Positions 35,471 through 46,030 of a DNA stretch of 64,000 nt are shown here, one piece after another; within the stretch, counting starts at the first letter, position 1, and each line of letters opens with the position of its first letter. The stretch is taken from positions 6,624,292 to 6,688,291 of the forward strand of contig NC_069094.1 of NCBI RefSeq assembly GCF_947172395.1. The letters run 5' to 3'. Below the pieces are notes generated by a model that saw only the letters and a program-made list of their open reading frames with translations, did not search any database and had not been told where the DNA came from. Source of the DNA: Bicyclus anynana (taxonomy: Eukaryota > Arthropoda > Insecta > Lepidoptera > Nymphalidae). The translations under genes were made by a program, and so were the position numbers.

Positions 35471-37757
35471 CGCAACATTTTTGTTTAAAAATTTGCATTT
35501 ACTTGGAAATAAATATAAACAACTAATTATGGAAGTAACTAGTGTTCAATGCTAATATTGCTAATTCACGTTGAGAGTTAATGCATTCTACATAATATAT
35601 GCCCGGGCTGGTCGTAAAGAAAGATATACGCTTGCAGGCACTAGCCTAAATTCGATTCACACAAAATCTATGGAAAAAGACCTCTTCCTGACAAGATTCA
35701 GAAACATTTCCCCACCTACCCGTCTAAGCAAACAAGCACGCCCACAAAAAACGTTTCTATGCAAATATGGCCAAATAAAGTGGGTACGGAACGGTATTAC
35801 GGGGAAGCAGAACCGCTGGAAGGCTATTCAAATATTTGTGCAGGTTACATTATAATATATCTTTTTGATAATTGAAAACATACCAAATGAAAAAGTCATA
35901 TTTTACAAAGAAAGCCAGGAAAAAGCGCTATTTATTCCTGGTTTTATCTATCTACCTATTTTAGATACGAACATTCAAGTACGAAAATCAAAATTCAGCA
36001 GATTTGTTTTTAGATCATTCGTAATGGAAAACTAAAATTAAAAGATAGTTTGTTTTTAAAAATGAAAAGTATTCAATAAGTAATTTTAAATAACATTAGT
36101 TTTGGCATTTTAATAAAATTTAAAACGTTTGGCATTTACCAAAACTTGAAATTTTTATAAACATATTTTCAATCTATTTACTCAATAAAACACCACATTT
36201 TTGTTAGTTTTTGGGTTTTCCGGTTTTCAAATACCTGCTGACTAAACATAAATAATGTGAATATGAAAATTAAACTAAAACTTTTAAAATATGTGTGTGA
36301 CTTAAAATGCTACTGAAAATGATGTTACTACGCAAATATCTAGATCATAATTTTAAAATATAAATCTATAAAATATAATGAGTAATAAATATTGTACTAT
36401 ACGAATAACTCACATTTTCAATTTCTCTACAAACAACAAACATTTTAATGGAGAAAAGAACAAAACTTTTTTTCGGCCTCTTAAGTTTTTTTATTTAGGT
36501 CATTTCCAGTAGTGCATTGCTCTCGCGTGAACATACCTCGGCCTCCCGAGAGATCGCATTTTCGGCGTCGTTTTATTCGCGACTCATGCTTGATTTTCTC
36601 TATACATATTTATGGTTCAACCGTTCCTTGCCGAGTAAAAGGAACGGATTTTATGGTCCCTTAGACAGGTGACCGTATTAGGTACAAACGTATACGTTTA
36701 ATGCTTTAATTTATTTAAATGGTAATGGTAATGCTTTCGAGAATCCAGCAATTACGATTGCGATGGATTTTAGGACTGGAACATATACAGCATTAGTTCT
36801 GTGTGTAATGAATAATGTGTAATAATAAAGTGAGTAATGAAAATATATTTCAATTTAGTTATGGTTTCGATATTTTTTTTTCATTGCTTACAATCTAAAG
36901 TCTCTTGCAGACTTGACCGTTGACTTGATCGCGAGTGACTGGCGTTATGAATGACTACAAAAAGTCATTTTCATCAGTATACTTTTTAGTTTGGTTGTAG
37001 AATAAACCTGCGAATATTCGTTACATGATAGATCATTCGAAGTGAAATAAAGTTCTGAGAAAGGCGTATTTTTTATTTTAATCCTGCAAGGCGAAATTGC
37101 CGTTTTTATAACTAAATCCTGAAATAAGGCCTCAGCTTATCGACTATAACTTAAAAACTATCAGTGATATTGTAAATTAAAAATAATAAAAATACATTCA
37201 AACTGACATAATTTTCATTTATTTATATGACTGAAAATTTAGTTTTGTTTGTAAGATCCAAGCTCATTCGAATATTACACTACAATTTCTACGTATTTAT
37301 ATTGTTTTAAAAACTGAAAATATTGTGGTAGGTTTAAAGTAAAATAAAGTTTGGGATAGAAAATACGGCAGGTGTGTGTTATTAAAATTCACAACTTGAA
37401 GCGAAGTATAAAACGAATGTAAAGGGAATGAAATAATGGATTCTTGGATGGATAATGCAGCTCCATTACATAAATTATTTTTATGTTTTTGCTGAACATT
37501 GTGACATTGAACAACATTTATGTTATTTAAAGCTTTTCATTTTGTTATAAAAATTATTTGCTTAAACTATAACAAGCTTTTTATATTTTGTTTATAAAAG
37601 GTGTTTTTTGTACCTACTAATTATATTTAAACAAGGTTCTCTTTTAAGTCAATGCCTATAAAACAATATTTTATGAATCAAACAGTGTTCATCCTTTTAG
37701 TTAAGCAAAACTTAATACACTTAGCTTTTATACAAGAGCAAAACTACCACCAATAAA
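35471..37757. other. AT-rich DNA, no confirmed gene
   Basis: The open frame 35571-35855 (94 residues) has no recognised domain. At 36540-36565 the minus strand reads GGAGGCCGAG then GTATGT, a possible donor after a short ATG frame, in a small GC-rich patch (36520-36580). That is too little to call an exon. Confidence 0.4.
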
Positions 37758-37840
37758 TACAAAAAGTCAACTGACGTATCAAAAGTGCTTGTAAACTGAG
37801 CCTACTTGAAATAAATGAATTTTGAATTTTTGAATTTTGC
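37758..37840 (+). mobile_element. LINE-like 3' tail
   Basis: GTATCAAAAGTGCTTGTAAA followed by CTGAGCCTACTTGAAATAAA and TGAATTTTGAATTTTTGAAT. The AATAAA-type signal followed by TTTTGAA repeats is a familiar lepidopteran non-LTR tail. The clade is not assigned. Confidence 0.5.
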
Positions 37841-37863
37841 AAACAAATATACTAATTAATATA

Positions 37864-37916
37864 GGCAGTGATTTAACCTAAACTCTCAAAAAGTGCTTAT
37901 ACACAGTCTAATACTG
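37864..37916 (+). repeat. Short dispersed repeat, partner at 40945-40983
   Basis: TTTAACCTAAACTCTCAAAA with AAGTGCTTATACACAGTCTA matches 40945-40983 (TTTAACCTAAACTCTCAAAA, AGTATACACAGTCTAATACT). Both are in plus orientation. Probably part of the same LINE-derived family as the neighbouring tail. Confidence 0.6.
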
Positions 37917-37984
37917 TAACAAGAGTTGTTTACATCGTTAAAGTTTGTTCAAGTCGATTAAATCTAAACATGCATAATAACATC

Positions 37985-38110
37985 AGCAATCCAAACTGTC
38001 TTGTGATTATCCCTACAAGGTAAGGAAAGCCAATTAATGTAAATGTGGAACAGAATAGGGCCTAGTATTGGCCCCTGGGGGACACAATTGACCTGCTAGA
38101 CTGCTACCAT
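37985..38110 (-). pseudogene. Non-LTR reverse transcriptase remnant
   Basis: Reverse complement of 38035-38090 translates CVPQGPILGPILFHIYIN, a clear version of the reverse transcriptase motif V-P-Q-G-S-I-L-G-P-x-L-F-x-I-Y-I-N found in Jockey/CR1-type elements. The flanking codons contain a stop (TAG near 38098) and the frame after the motif is degraded, though I-A-D appears where the catalytic box would be. It is only a relic of the finger/palm region. Confidence 0.6.
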
Positions 38111-38842
38111 AAACATTCACTTCACAAAATATTTTATCATTATAAATTTGAATCATTAGTTAGTTATTGTTATTTTAATGGATTTGTAAAAAGTCCAGAA
38201 AAGTTAAATTGTATTTTTTTAGCAAAATAATCAGTTTTCTGATAAAAATACTTAAAATAAACATTGTGCTCATTTACAAAAATTGTCTTTACAATTTTAT
38301 CGTAACATTCACAATTTCATTGTATCCAAAGCATCTTATAATTTAGCTTCTAATATTAGCTAATGTGGGTCAAATGTAAGGAAGCTAAATTATTGGATAT
38401 GTAGCATAAGTAGGTACTGATCTAATAATGTATTAAGAATTAGGCTCATTTTGTCTTTCTCAATCTGGTAATTGATGTTAAATCATCAGTAATATACAGA
38501 GTTTTTAATTCTTAGATGTATTTTAAATACGTATTAAAAAAAAGGGATTATATTGTATATTATATTCAAATCGACAGTGAGTTATATTTGCAGAATTATC
38601 GTGCACGTTGAGTCTCCGAAATAGGTCAACTAGAAATAGATTTGTGGAGTCTCCAAATATTTTTTAAAGTTGACACGATAACCTGAATAAAACTTTCGAT
38701 GTAAAAAGAAATCATATTTTCCTAATAAAAATAAAATATACGGAGTCCGCTTGTAGTCACATGCAAGCGATACAAGTTTACTTCAATTGGCTTCACAAAT
38801 GCTGAACTAATCTGGGGGAGACTTTCCCAACTCTCACGAAGT
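38111..38842. other. No recognised feature
   Basis: AT-rich DNA without an identifiable repeat or gene. Confidence 0.5.
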
Positions 38843-38910
38843 TCGCCCGGGGCGTACAATCCATCGTGCAACTTGGGATTGATTGTACAAACTCCTTGGC
38901 TCTTGCAGTC
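38843..38910 (+). repeat. Dispersed repeat H, partner at 44103-44178
   Basis: AAGTTCGCCCGGGGCGTACA, then TTGGGATTGATTGTACAAAC and GGCTCTTGCAGTCTT align with AAGTTCACCCGGAGTACAAT, TTGCGATTGATTGTGCAAAC and GCTCTTGCAGACTT at 44112-44178. The class is unknown. Confidence 0.6.
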
Positions 38911-39069
38911 TTAGCGTATTACAGCCTTCAAGTTACCCAATTTCGTCAATACAAGCCACTGTAAGCAAACCTCATGTAACTTTTTTCGGTCATATTATTA
39001 GCTGTATGGACGAAAAAAGTTAAAACCTTAGGATGACAAATGACAATGACGATAAGACCAATTTTTATT

Positions 39070-39235
39070 TTTCCGCGACGTCCGCGACGTCCACGTGAAC
39101 TTCAGTACCGCGGGAACAATGGATTTCTCTGGGATAAAAAGTAACCTACGAGTACGTTGCTCAATAACCTCGTCTATCTTCCAGTGATAATTTTATTGAA
39201 AACAGTCCAGCCATTCATTCCATGGGTTAGAAAAA
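39070..39235 (-). mobile_element. Helitron family D fragment
   Basis: GACGTCCGCGACGTCCACGT, then ACCGCGGGAACAATGGATTT and CTCTGGGATAAAAAGTAACC are the family D 3' half in reverse. The 5' half is lost. Confidence 0.55.
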
Positions 39236-39359
39236 CCACATTTGGGTTTGAAAAGGACAGTACAGCTTGCCTATACGTACAGTTATTTACATCATATTGT
39301 CAAAATCACCATGGCAAATAAACTATTACACGGTTACTAAGGCATACACATTTCGTGAA

Positions 39360-39725
39360 ATGATTACCCGCAACTTCGTCCGCGTGGAATTTAGTTTTTC
39401 ACAAATCCCTCGGGAACCATGGATTTTTCCGGGATATATATAGTATATAGTATCCTTTGTGTTAATCCATGCTATAATATATCCCAATACCAAACAGCTG
39501 ATTCGTTCAATAGTCGAAAGAGTAACAAACATTCATATCATCAAAATCATCAGTTTTCGCAAATCTCGGGAAACCATGGATTTTTCGGGATAAAGAGTGA
39601 AAACTATTTCCATTCTAAATTTCATCCAAATCGCTTCAGTATTAGCGACGTTAAAGAGCAACAAACATCCAAACATCCATACAAACTTTCGCGTTTATAA
39701 TATATATATATATACATATATATTT
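39360..39725 (-). mobile_element. Helitron family D, two-module form
   Basis: It has the same order as 19029-19375: CGCAACTTCGTCCGCGTGGA, CCCTCGGGAACCATGGATTT, a CATCAAAATCATCAGTTTTC spacer, a second TCGGGAAACCATGGATTTTT block, CAAACATCCAAACATCCATA and the 5' end at a TA run (39700-39725). The terminal CTAG is lost. The TA run has replaced the usual 5' TAATATTAGT. Confidence 0.75.
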
Positions 39726-40051
39726 TTTTCGTAGGATGGTTGCGGAATAATTATTGTAGTTCGTAAATAATATTTTGGTTAATAATTTTTTTTTAGAGTT
39801 TCTCTTTTGTAAAATGATGGACCAGAAAATTAACTCGATGTACCTATTTGTTAAGAAAAGTATATCTTTATATTATTTGCTTCACGTGCTAAGAATATTA
39901 CAACTTACGGAGAATATAATAAAATATATTGCCTTAAACTCGTATGAACAGCAAACGAAATTAGACGTTCATTTTATAGGAGTATGTACCTACTTGTAGC
40001 CTTTTTAGTACTTTTTGTCTTTTAGTTTAATATACAGTATCTCTAATTTTA
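39726..40051. other. No recognised feature
   Basis: AT-rich. The open frame 39775-39999 lacks any recognised domain. Confidence 0.5.
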
Positions 40052-40345
40052 TTAACCGACTTCAAAAAAAGGAGGAGGTTTCTCAATTCGACCGTATATA
40101 TTTTTTTTATGTATGTTCGCGCATAACTTTGTCGTTTATGAACCGATTCTGATGATTCTTTTTTATTAGTATATTCCGAGGGTGGTACCATGAAATCAGG
40201 ATCTGATGATGGGATCGAGGAAAACTTTTAAAAATCGTAGGGGCGTCCAGTGCATTTTTTAAATTTTTTCATGAAATATTTTAAAGAACTACAATTTAAT
40301 GAAGATCTGGAGTCGACCTGATGATGGAGCCGAAATACAGTTTCC
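40052..40345 (+). repeat. Family F repeat (AACCGACTTC edge)
   Basis: TTAACCGACTTCAAAAAAAG then GAGGAGGTTTCTCAATTCGA, TGTATGTTCGCGCATAAC, AACCGATTCTGATGATTC and CAGGATCTGATGATGGGATC. This is an abundant lepidopteran repeat. Here it is unpaired, without the inverted partner seen at 41744-42480. Confidence 0.6.
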
Positions 40346-41081
40346 TATATAAGTCTGTTACTATTGTTTCATATTTAATTTTATTATATTTTATAACTTA
40401 CTTGAGACTTTTGATAACACTTCTGTCTTTTGTATCTATTATGTTTACCTTAGACTATTTTTTTTAAATCTTCAGAATATTCTACAGGAATTTTATATTA
40501 AGTCAAATTAAACTTTGAAGATAAAGATGGCTTCGTTAATAATATAGGCAAAAAGACGATTGAATCTTGATGAAAAGCCTGTTTTAGGTAGGTATGACCC
40601 GGTCCAGATTGTTCGAAAGTTTTTTAATTTAAAGTTTTATATCATTATGAGAGAGGACCAACTTTAATATTAATTTAATAAATATAGTCTTATAGAGACA
40701 AAGGGACTCAGATTAAGATAGCTATCATTACAGATTTAGAAAATTGGAAGTTATTATGTTTTTGTTGTTTTTTTTTTTATTTAGAAAGAATACAATAAGA
40801 AACTTAAGCTAACTTATCCTAATTACTATACAAAACATTGTGTTAATTAAAAAGTAAATTTAAATGTACTTAATATTACGACATTGTTAAAGGTTAAGGT
40901 ACTGGCATTCACTTCATTTAGGCATGAAATCACTGCTTATCCTTTAACCTAAACTCTCAAAAAGTATACACAGTCTAATACTCGTATAGTATTAAGAAGT
41001 TACTATCATTAGTAATTAATACTTAGAAAGTAATAGTACGTACGTTTATGTATAAAAAAAGGTTACAAAGTAAACGATTTT
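40346..41081. other. Mostly unassigned DNA
   Basis: AT-rich, except for the short repeat copy at 40945-40983 described under 37864-37916. Confidence 0.5.
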
Positions 41082-41300
41082 TGGCTGGTGGGAGGCTTCG
41101 GCCGAGGCTAGTAACCACACTACCGGCAAAGACGTACCATCAAGCGATTTAGCGTTCCGGTACGATGCCGTGTAGAAACCGAAAGGGGTGTGGATTTCCA
41201 TCCTCCTCCTAACAAGTTAGTCCGCTTCCATCTTAGACTGCATCATCACTTACCATCAGGTGAGATTGTAGTCAAGGGTTAACATTTAAAGAAAAAAAAA
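41082..41300 (+). mobile_element. SINE-A, head missing
   Basis: It starts abruptly at GGCTGGTGGGAGGCTTCGGC and then follows the family to ATCATCACTTACCATCAGGT, GTAGTCAAGGGTTAACATTT and an A run. Lack of the tRNA-like head indicates 5' truncation during insertion. Confidence 0.9.
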
Positions 41301-41743
41301 GAAGATATTTACGGAAGAGGTAGATAACATTTTTCTAAGCGGTTTAATGCGTTCTAAACAGCTTCAGAAAAATGTTATGTACCTCGACCTACTTACTTTT
41401 CTTAAATGAGTAAGCATCTTGATAAATCGTGGACAATTAAATATTCTATTTGATTAAGATCTTTTATATAGTTCTCCTATAAAGATATACCTAGATAATA
41501 AATGTCGGAGTGGTTTACTTGTAAATCCGACGTTGTACAAGACAGCAAAAGCAATGTACTATCGACAATGTAGAGTCATGTCGCTACAATTTTGTAAGCC
41601 TGTTCGTTCAATTACTGCTTTATTGTTATAAATGTCGGTATTTCAGATAACAAATAAAGTTAAACTTTAACTATGATTTATAGTTTACGTTGTTCTTGCA
41701 ATTTTAAAACAGTAATTTTTGTAGATTCACTCATGTATCTATT

Positions 41744-42480
41744 TTTAACCGACTTCAAAAAAAGGAGGAGGAGGAGGAGGAGGACTTCTCAATTCGACGC
41801 GAAGGTTTTTAATGTTTCTTACCTAATTACTTCGTCATTTCTTAACCGATTTTGAAAATTCTTTTATTGTTTGAAAGAGTAGTTCCAGACTGGTCCTATT
41901 TAATTTTCATGAAAATCAGTTCGGTAATTTTGTGTTAAAATGAAAATAACAAAATTTCCCGTGCTGTGGCCCTACCGTTCACTATGTTAGGGACACACTA
42001 AAAACAGATAATAAAAAATTTAATAAAAAAAATACAACCGACTTCAAAACCAAAAAACGTACCCAGTAAACTAAAAAGCGAAAAATAACATCATAATATG
42101 TTCTACCTGCTGATCAGTATAAAATTGTAGTGCTTAAAAGTACTAAATGGAAAAGTTTACGAAAACACTACACACACATATAATTTTCGAAAGTTCCCCT
42201 CAATTTCTCCAGGATTCCATCATCAGATCTTGACATGATGGCAATGGGACCAAATGGGGACTATACCGTTTCAAACAAAAAAAGAATTTTTGAAATCGGT
42301 CCAGGCGTCTTTGAGTAATCGGTGTACATACATAAAAAAAAAAAAAAACCGACCGAATTGAGAACCTCCTCCTTTTTGAAGTCGGTTAAAAATAGAATCT
42401 TTTTAACAAAAAAAAAAATAAAACAACTTGTGATTAGAAGATAGCACCATACGATGTTATGTTTCGCTTTTTAGTTTTGT
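41744..42480. repeat. Composite family F foldback
   Basis: The left edge TTTTTAACCGACTTCAAAAA is followed by a GGA run (about 41762-41783), and the right edge is CCTCCTCCTTTTTGAAGTCG and GTTAAAAA near 42365-42392. Inside are TTAACCGATTTTGAAAATTC, AAGCGAAAAATAACATCATA and, further right, TACGATGTTATGTTTCGCTT, the inner arms shared with 17466-17815. It is probably one F element nested in another. No coding frame. Confidence 0.55.
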
Positions 42481-42529
42481 CAATTTGAGTTTCTGTTATG
42501 TTAATTTCTAGGAAAAAGTCGTTTTGTAC

Positions 42530-42600
42530 TGACCCGTACTGAATATCGAACCCCGGACCACATCAGTACCAACTGCGCTAGAGAGGTCTCTTCCTATCCT
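42530..42600 (-). repeat. tRNA-like SINE head
   Basis: Reverse complement reads GACCTCTCTAGCGCAGTTGG, then TACTGATGTGGTCCGGGGTT and CGATATTC: box A-like and box B-like elements spaced as in a tRNA. The acceptor stem does not pair, so it is a SINE head and not a tRNA gene. Confidence 0.5.
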
Positions 42601-42785
42601 ACCAATATTATAAACCCAAAAATTGGTATGGATGTTTTGTTTGGATGTTTGTTTGGATGTTTGTTACTCTTTAAAGCCGCTACTGCTGAAGCGATTTGGC
42701 TGAAACACATAGGCTACTCATCCCGGATAAATCCATGGTTCCCGAGGGATTTCTGAAATACTAAATTTCACGCGGATTTTAATAA
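42601..42785 (+). mobile_element. Helitron family D with GGATGTTT seed
   Basis: The 5' part is altered (ACCAATATTATAAACCCAAA), then GGATGTTTGTTTGGATGTTT, GAAGCGATTTGGCTGAAAC, AAATCCATGGTTCCCGAGGG and AAATTTCACGCGGA. The 3' CTAG end is missing. The microsatellite seed is an eight-base unit, in contrast to the GTTT seed of family C. Confidence 0.7.
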
Positions 42786-43671
42786 ATTTAGTTTTTAGAT
42801 AAAAGCTTGGAAAATATTTTTCAAATTATAATATTCGCACATTTAGAGCGCATTGTTTCTGATAATGAGTCTGCTCGTTCTGGTTTGAATGAAATTTCGT
42901 ACAAAGCCATAAGCGCCCAAGTAGTTCGCGGCATTATTTCTTTTCACGTCAGCCGTAGTCATATAATCACTATCCGACAAATTGCCGGGGTTTTTCGACT
43001 TTCCGGCTAGTACGAGGGACACTGCCTAATTGCCATGAATTCTGAGACTGCTTTAAAAGAACAATTAAAAATAGACCAAAACTACAGCAATAGAAAACTT
43101 TTAATTAAAAAAATGTTGTGAATCTTTGTTTACCCGTCAATGATATATTGCAAATTATTGTGCGTTTCTTGGGATTCGTCACAGAGTGTGAATTAAAAAT
43201 CGCTCCTGAACTGCCTTATTTGTACGTTAGAATACCTATTGGTAAATAATACGCAATTGTAGTTTTTTTTCCAAAGAAATCTTCCTAGAACCTACTTCTA
43301 TATTTTTGTATTTTGTAGGATAATCAATAAATCTTATTTTATTTATATTTCATTATTTTAGTATGCCTATAAATCAGCTATCAGCTTGTAGAGAGTGTCA
43401 TACTTTTTATGGGACAATCTGTTTAACTATACATGGTGCTTATTATTATGCGTATTTCCCATAACTTCAAGACGTTGACAAGTCCACTTATAGGAGCCGA
43501 ACTGGATAAGTAATATTTTTTTTACTAAAAAATTAAAAAAAATATGTTTTCATACAAAGTAATTCAAATAACTCCGACTATAACATACGCCTTTATCTAT
43601 GCTCGCATTTAAAAATTTTAAAGTTTTACTACGTCATAAGAATGCCTATAAGAGACACATTTTAAGATCAA
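42786..43671. other. No recognised gene
   Basis: The open frame 42807-43010 has no recognised domain. The rest is AT-rich. Confidence 0.45.
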
Positions 43672-43876
43672 TCTTTACTAATATTACAAAGCTGAAGAGT
43701 TTGTTTGTTTGTTTGATTGAACGCGCTAATCTCAGGAACTACCTACTGGTCCAATTTGAAAAATTCTTTCAGTGTTAGATAGCCCATTTATCGAGGAAGG
43801 ATATAAGGCTATATATTATCCCCATATTCCTACGGGAACGGGAACCATGCGGGTGAAACCGCGCGGCGTCAGCTAG
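43672..43876 (+). mobile_element. Helitron family C, full length
   Basis: Flanked by A on the left and T on the right, it starts TCTTTACTAATATTACAAAG and ends CGGCGTCAGCTAG. The microsatellite seed is GTTTGTTTGTTTGATTG before AACGCGC. The interior is very close to the copies at 5391 and 56484. Confidence 0.88.
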
Positions 43877-44102
43877 TTACATAATAAATATTATTCACTC
43901 TGAAAATATTAATTTTAGAACACATGTTCTTTGAAGATTTTTATTAATTTTCGATAAAGATTAAAAAGAAAAGAGTTATGGAAAACTCCTCAGCATCCTG
44001 TATATTTCACTTAGTATATACGTTCTTGTTCTGGTAAATGTATTATTTAGTTAATTTAAATTGGCTCCTCGACTTGCTGATCCGAATCAAAACAAACTAG
44101 AG

Positions 44103-44178
44103 TCCTGCCAAGTTCACCCGGAGTACAATCCCATCTTTGAACTTGCGATTGATTGTGCAAACTTTATGCTCTTGCAGA
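44103..44178 (+). repeat. Dispersed repeat H, partner at 38843-38910
   Basis: See 38843-38910. The orientation is the same and the class is unknown. Confidence 0.6.
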
Positions 44179-44257
44179 CTTGTTAGATACGCTTCACTGC
44201 TTCTGTCAGGGAAAATGTTTGAATCTGAATATTAGATATATTTGGACGAATATTTAT

Positions 44258-44630
44258 TTTTATTCTTTACAAGTTAGCCCTAGTTCGAAGAGCCAATGGA
44301 CGTTGGGGTCCCAAGGTGCTGGAATAGCGACCCCGCACTATAAAGCGCAGTGTTGGTAGACCCCCCACCAGGTGGAGTGACGACATCAAGCGAGTCGCAG
44401 GGATTCGCTGGATGCAGGCGGCTCAGTATCGTGATATTTGGAAGTTCGTACAAAAGGCCAATGTCCTACAGTGGACGTCCATCGGCTGATATGATGATGA
44501 TGAAGTTAGCCCTTGACTTCAATCTCACCTGATGGTAGTGATGATGCAATCTAAGATAGAATCGCTAACTTGTTAGGAATAGGATGAAAATCCACACCTT
44601 TTTCGGTTTCTACTCGATACGTTAATGTTT
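44258..44630 (-). mobile_element. SINE-A copy split by an RTE insertion
   Basis: TTATTCTTTACAAGTTAGCC at 44260-44280 and, after the insertion, CTTGACTTCAATCTCACCTG through TTTTTCGGTTTCTACTCGAT are consecutive parts of one reverse-oriented SINE-A. The tRNA-like head is cut away where the inverted-repeat cluster starts (after about 44630). Confidence 0.9.
44282..44502 (+). mobile_element. RTE-type LINE 3' end inserted in SINE-A
   Basis: The insert starts AGTTCGAAGAGCCAATGGAC and ends TCGGCTGATATGATGATGAT with a G. The 11 bases AAGTTAGCCCT occur at 44271-44281 and again at 44503-44513, an exact target duplication. The encoded C-terminus has lost its frame in places (a ten-base-scale shift near CCCCCCACCAGGTGG), but the end is intact. 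It is a 5'-truncated copy made by target-primed reverse transcription. Confidence 0.92.
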
Positions 44631-44650
44631 TTGGCGCTAACGTTAACGTA

Positions 44651-45283
44651 CGATGGCGCCGTTTCAATTCCTTAGAAATTCGCGTTTACGTTAACGCGAT
44701 AGTAACAGTATCAAACTGCCACTAGGCTCAGTTCTCAGGAAAATGTCGCTAGTTTTATATTAGCTACATTTTGCAAGAAACAAATGTCGTTAATCTGTAG
44801 CATGATCTCGATTGTAAATACTTATTGACACGCCACTTTCCATTGAACAATAAATATACAAGCATTTGAACTAGTAAACTGCACTGCATAATAAAGTTTA
44901 CAGTTGCAGTGAAGCTGACAAATGGCTCGTATACCGGTATACTGAGGTGTTACTGCACAAAGAAATACTCAAGGCACTACGTGACAAACCGAAGCGTGTC
45001 TTGTTCTTGAGGGAAACACGGACACCTAGATATCTAGTTGACTACTAGATATACTATAGACATAGCACGTAGATCTATGAATCGACTTCTACAATAGGAT
45101 ACACTTTGTGTATATCTAGTTTTTTTCTGTGTGCCTAGTGGGAGTTTTCAATATTTTCATACTGTTACTATCGCGTTAACGTAAACGTGAAATATGAAAT
45201 TGAAACAATTGTGCAGTAATGCCACTAGATGGCGCTGTTGCAATTCCTTAGAAATTCGTGTTTACGTTAACGCGATAGTAACA
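44651..45283. repeat. Inverted-repeat element with an extra direct copy of its end
   Basis: The left arm (about 44658-44729, with TTTACGTTAACGCGATAGTA) and right arm (about 45131-45209, in reverse) mirror each other over about 70 bases. The left-end block recurs in direct orientation at 45228-45283 (GATGGCGC/CAATTCCTTAGAAATTCG). The interior is AT-rich without a coding frame. It looks like a MITE with a second, partial copy at one side. Confidence 0.6.
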
Positions 45284-45289
45284 AATCAT

Positions 45290-45988
45290 GCCCACGTGGA
45301 ATGATGGCAAGAATACTGGCGGCATTTCCGCGCTGGACTGCCAAGTGCACGCTGATTCTTCGAGCAAAAAATGAATCAGCCCTTCTGTCACCAGTTGAGG
45401 TGGATTATAAAGTTTTTAGTATTTCGTATATATGAAGTTACTGTAAGGTTATCCACACAAACTGTTATACGATTTTGGGTGAGAGCGGTTGAAACGGCAT
45501 ATTTTTTTAGAGAATCAGCATACAGAACAGCACGCGTGTCGACTGTAAATGTGCAACGTTTATGCTCTGTACGGAGCGCGTCGTCTGTTTGCAATCACAG
45601 TGCGCTAATATACTGACTGATAGCCTGCGACTGCCAGACATTCTTCATTTTATGAAGGCACAGAGGCATCATAAAAAGTGAGTGTTTACAAGCAGCGTGG
45701 TGAAGGCGGTGAAACCCATAAACAAACGTCACGCGTCTCCTTGACATCCGCATATACAAACTTTTTTCATAATTTCTATTTAAAAATTTAACACTAACAA
45801 CAATTACGTAAATTTAATTTATAATTAATTTACATTAAATAATTTATAAAACACATTTGCTCGTAAAGTATTCAATTTCAACTTACCGCACTTATATCAT
45901 AATGTACTAATAATAATCAACCATTAAAAAAATACTCCATCTTTAGTTTTTGTGAACAGTTTTTAAAATATTTAAAAACATAAGATCA
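45290..45988. other. GC-richer block, possible promoter or exon region
   Basis: The stretch 45290-45750 is noticeably GC-richer than its surroundings and open on both strands (45371-45616 plus, 45388-45594 minus). No domain, start context or splice pair is convincing. I list it because it is one of few non-repeat, non-AT-rich patches. Confidence 0.3.
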
Positions 45989-46030
45989 TTTACCATGTAG
46001 TTAAGGGTTAACTTGTAAAGAATAAAAAAA
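45989..46030 (+). mobile_element. SINE-A 3' tail fragment
   Basis: CATTTACCATGTAGTTAAGG followed by GTTAACTTGTAAAGAATAAA and an A run matches the last 40 bases of SINE-A. Confidence 0.6.

Noticed and set aside
36520..36600. Possible short first exon with GTATGT donor on the minus strand
   Set aside because: Only about seven codons, no recognisable protein start, and such donors are common by chance.
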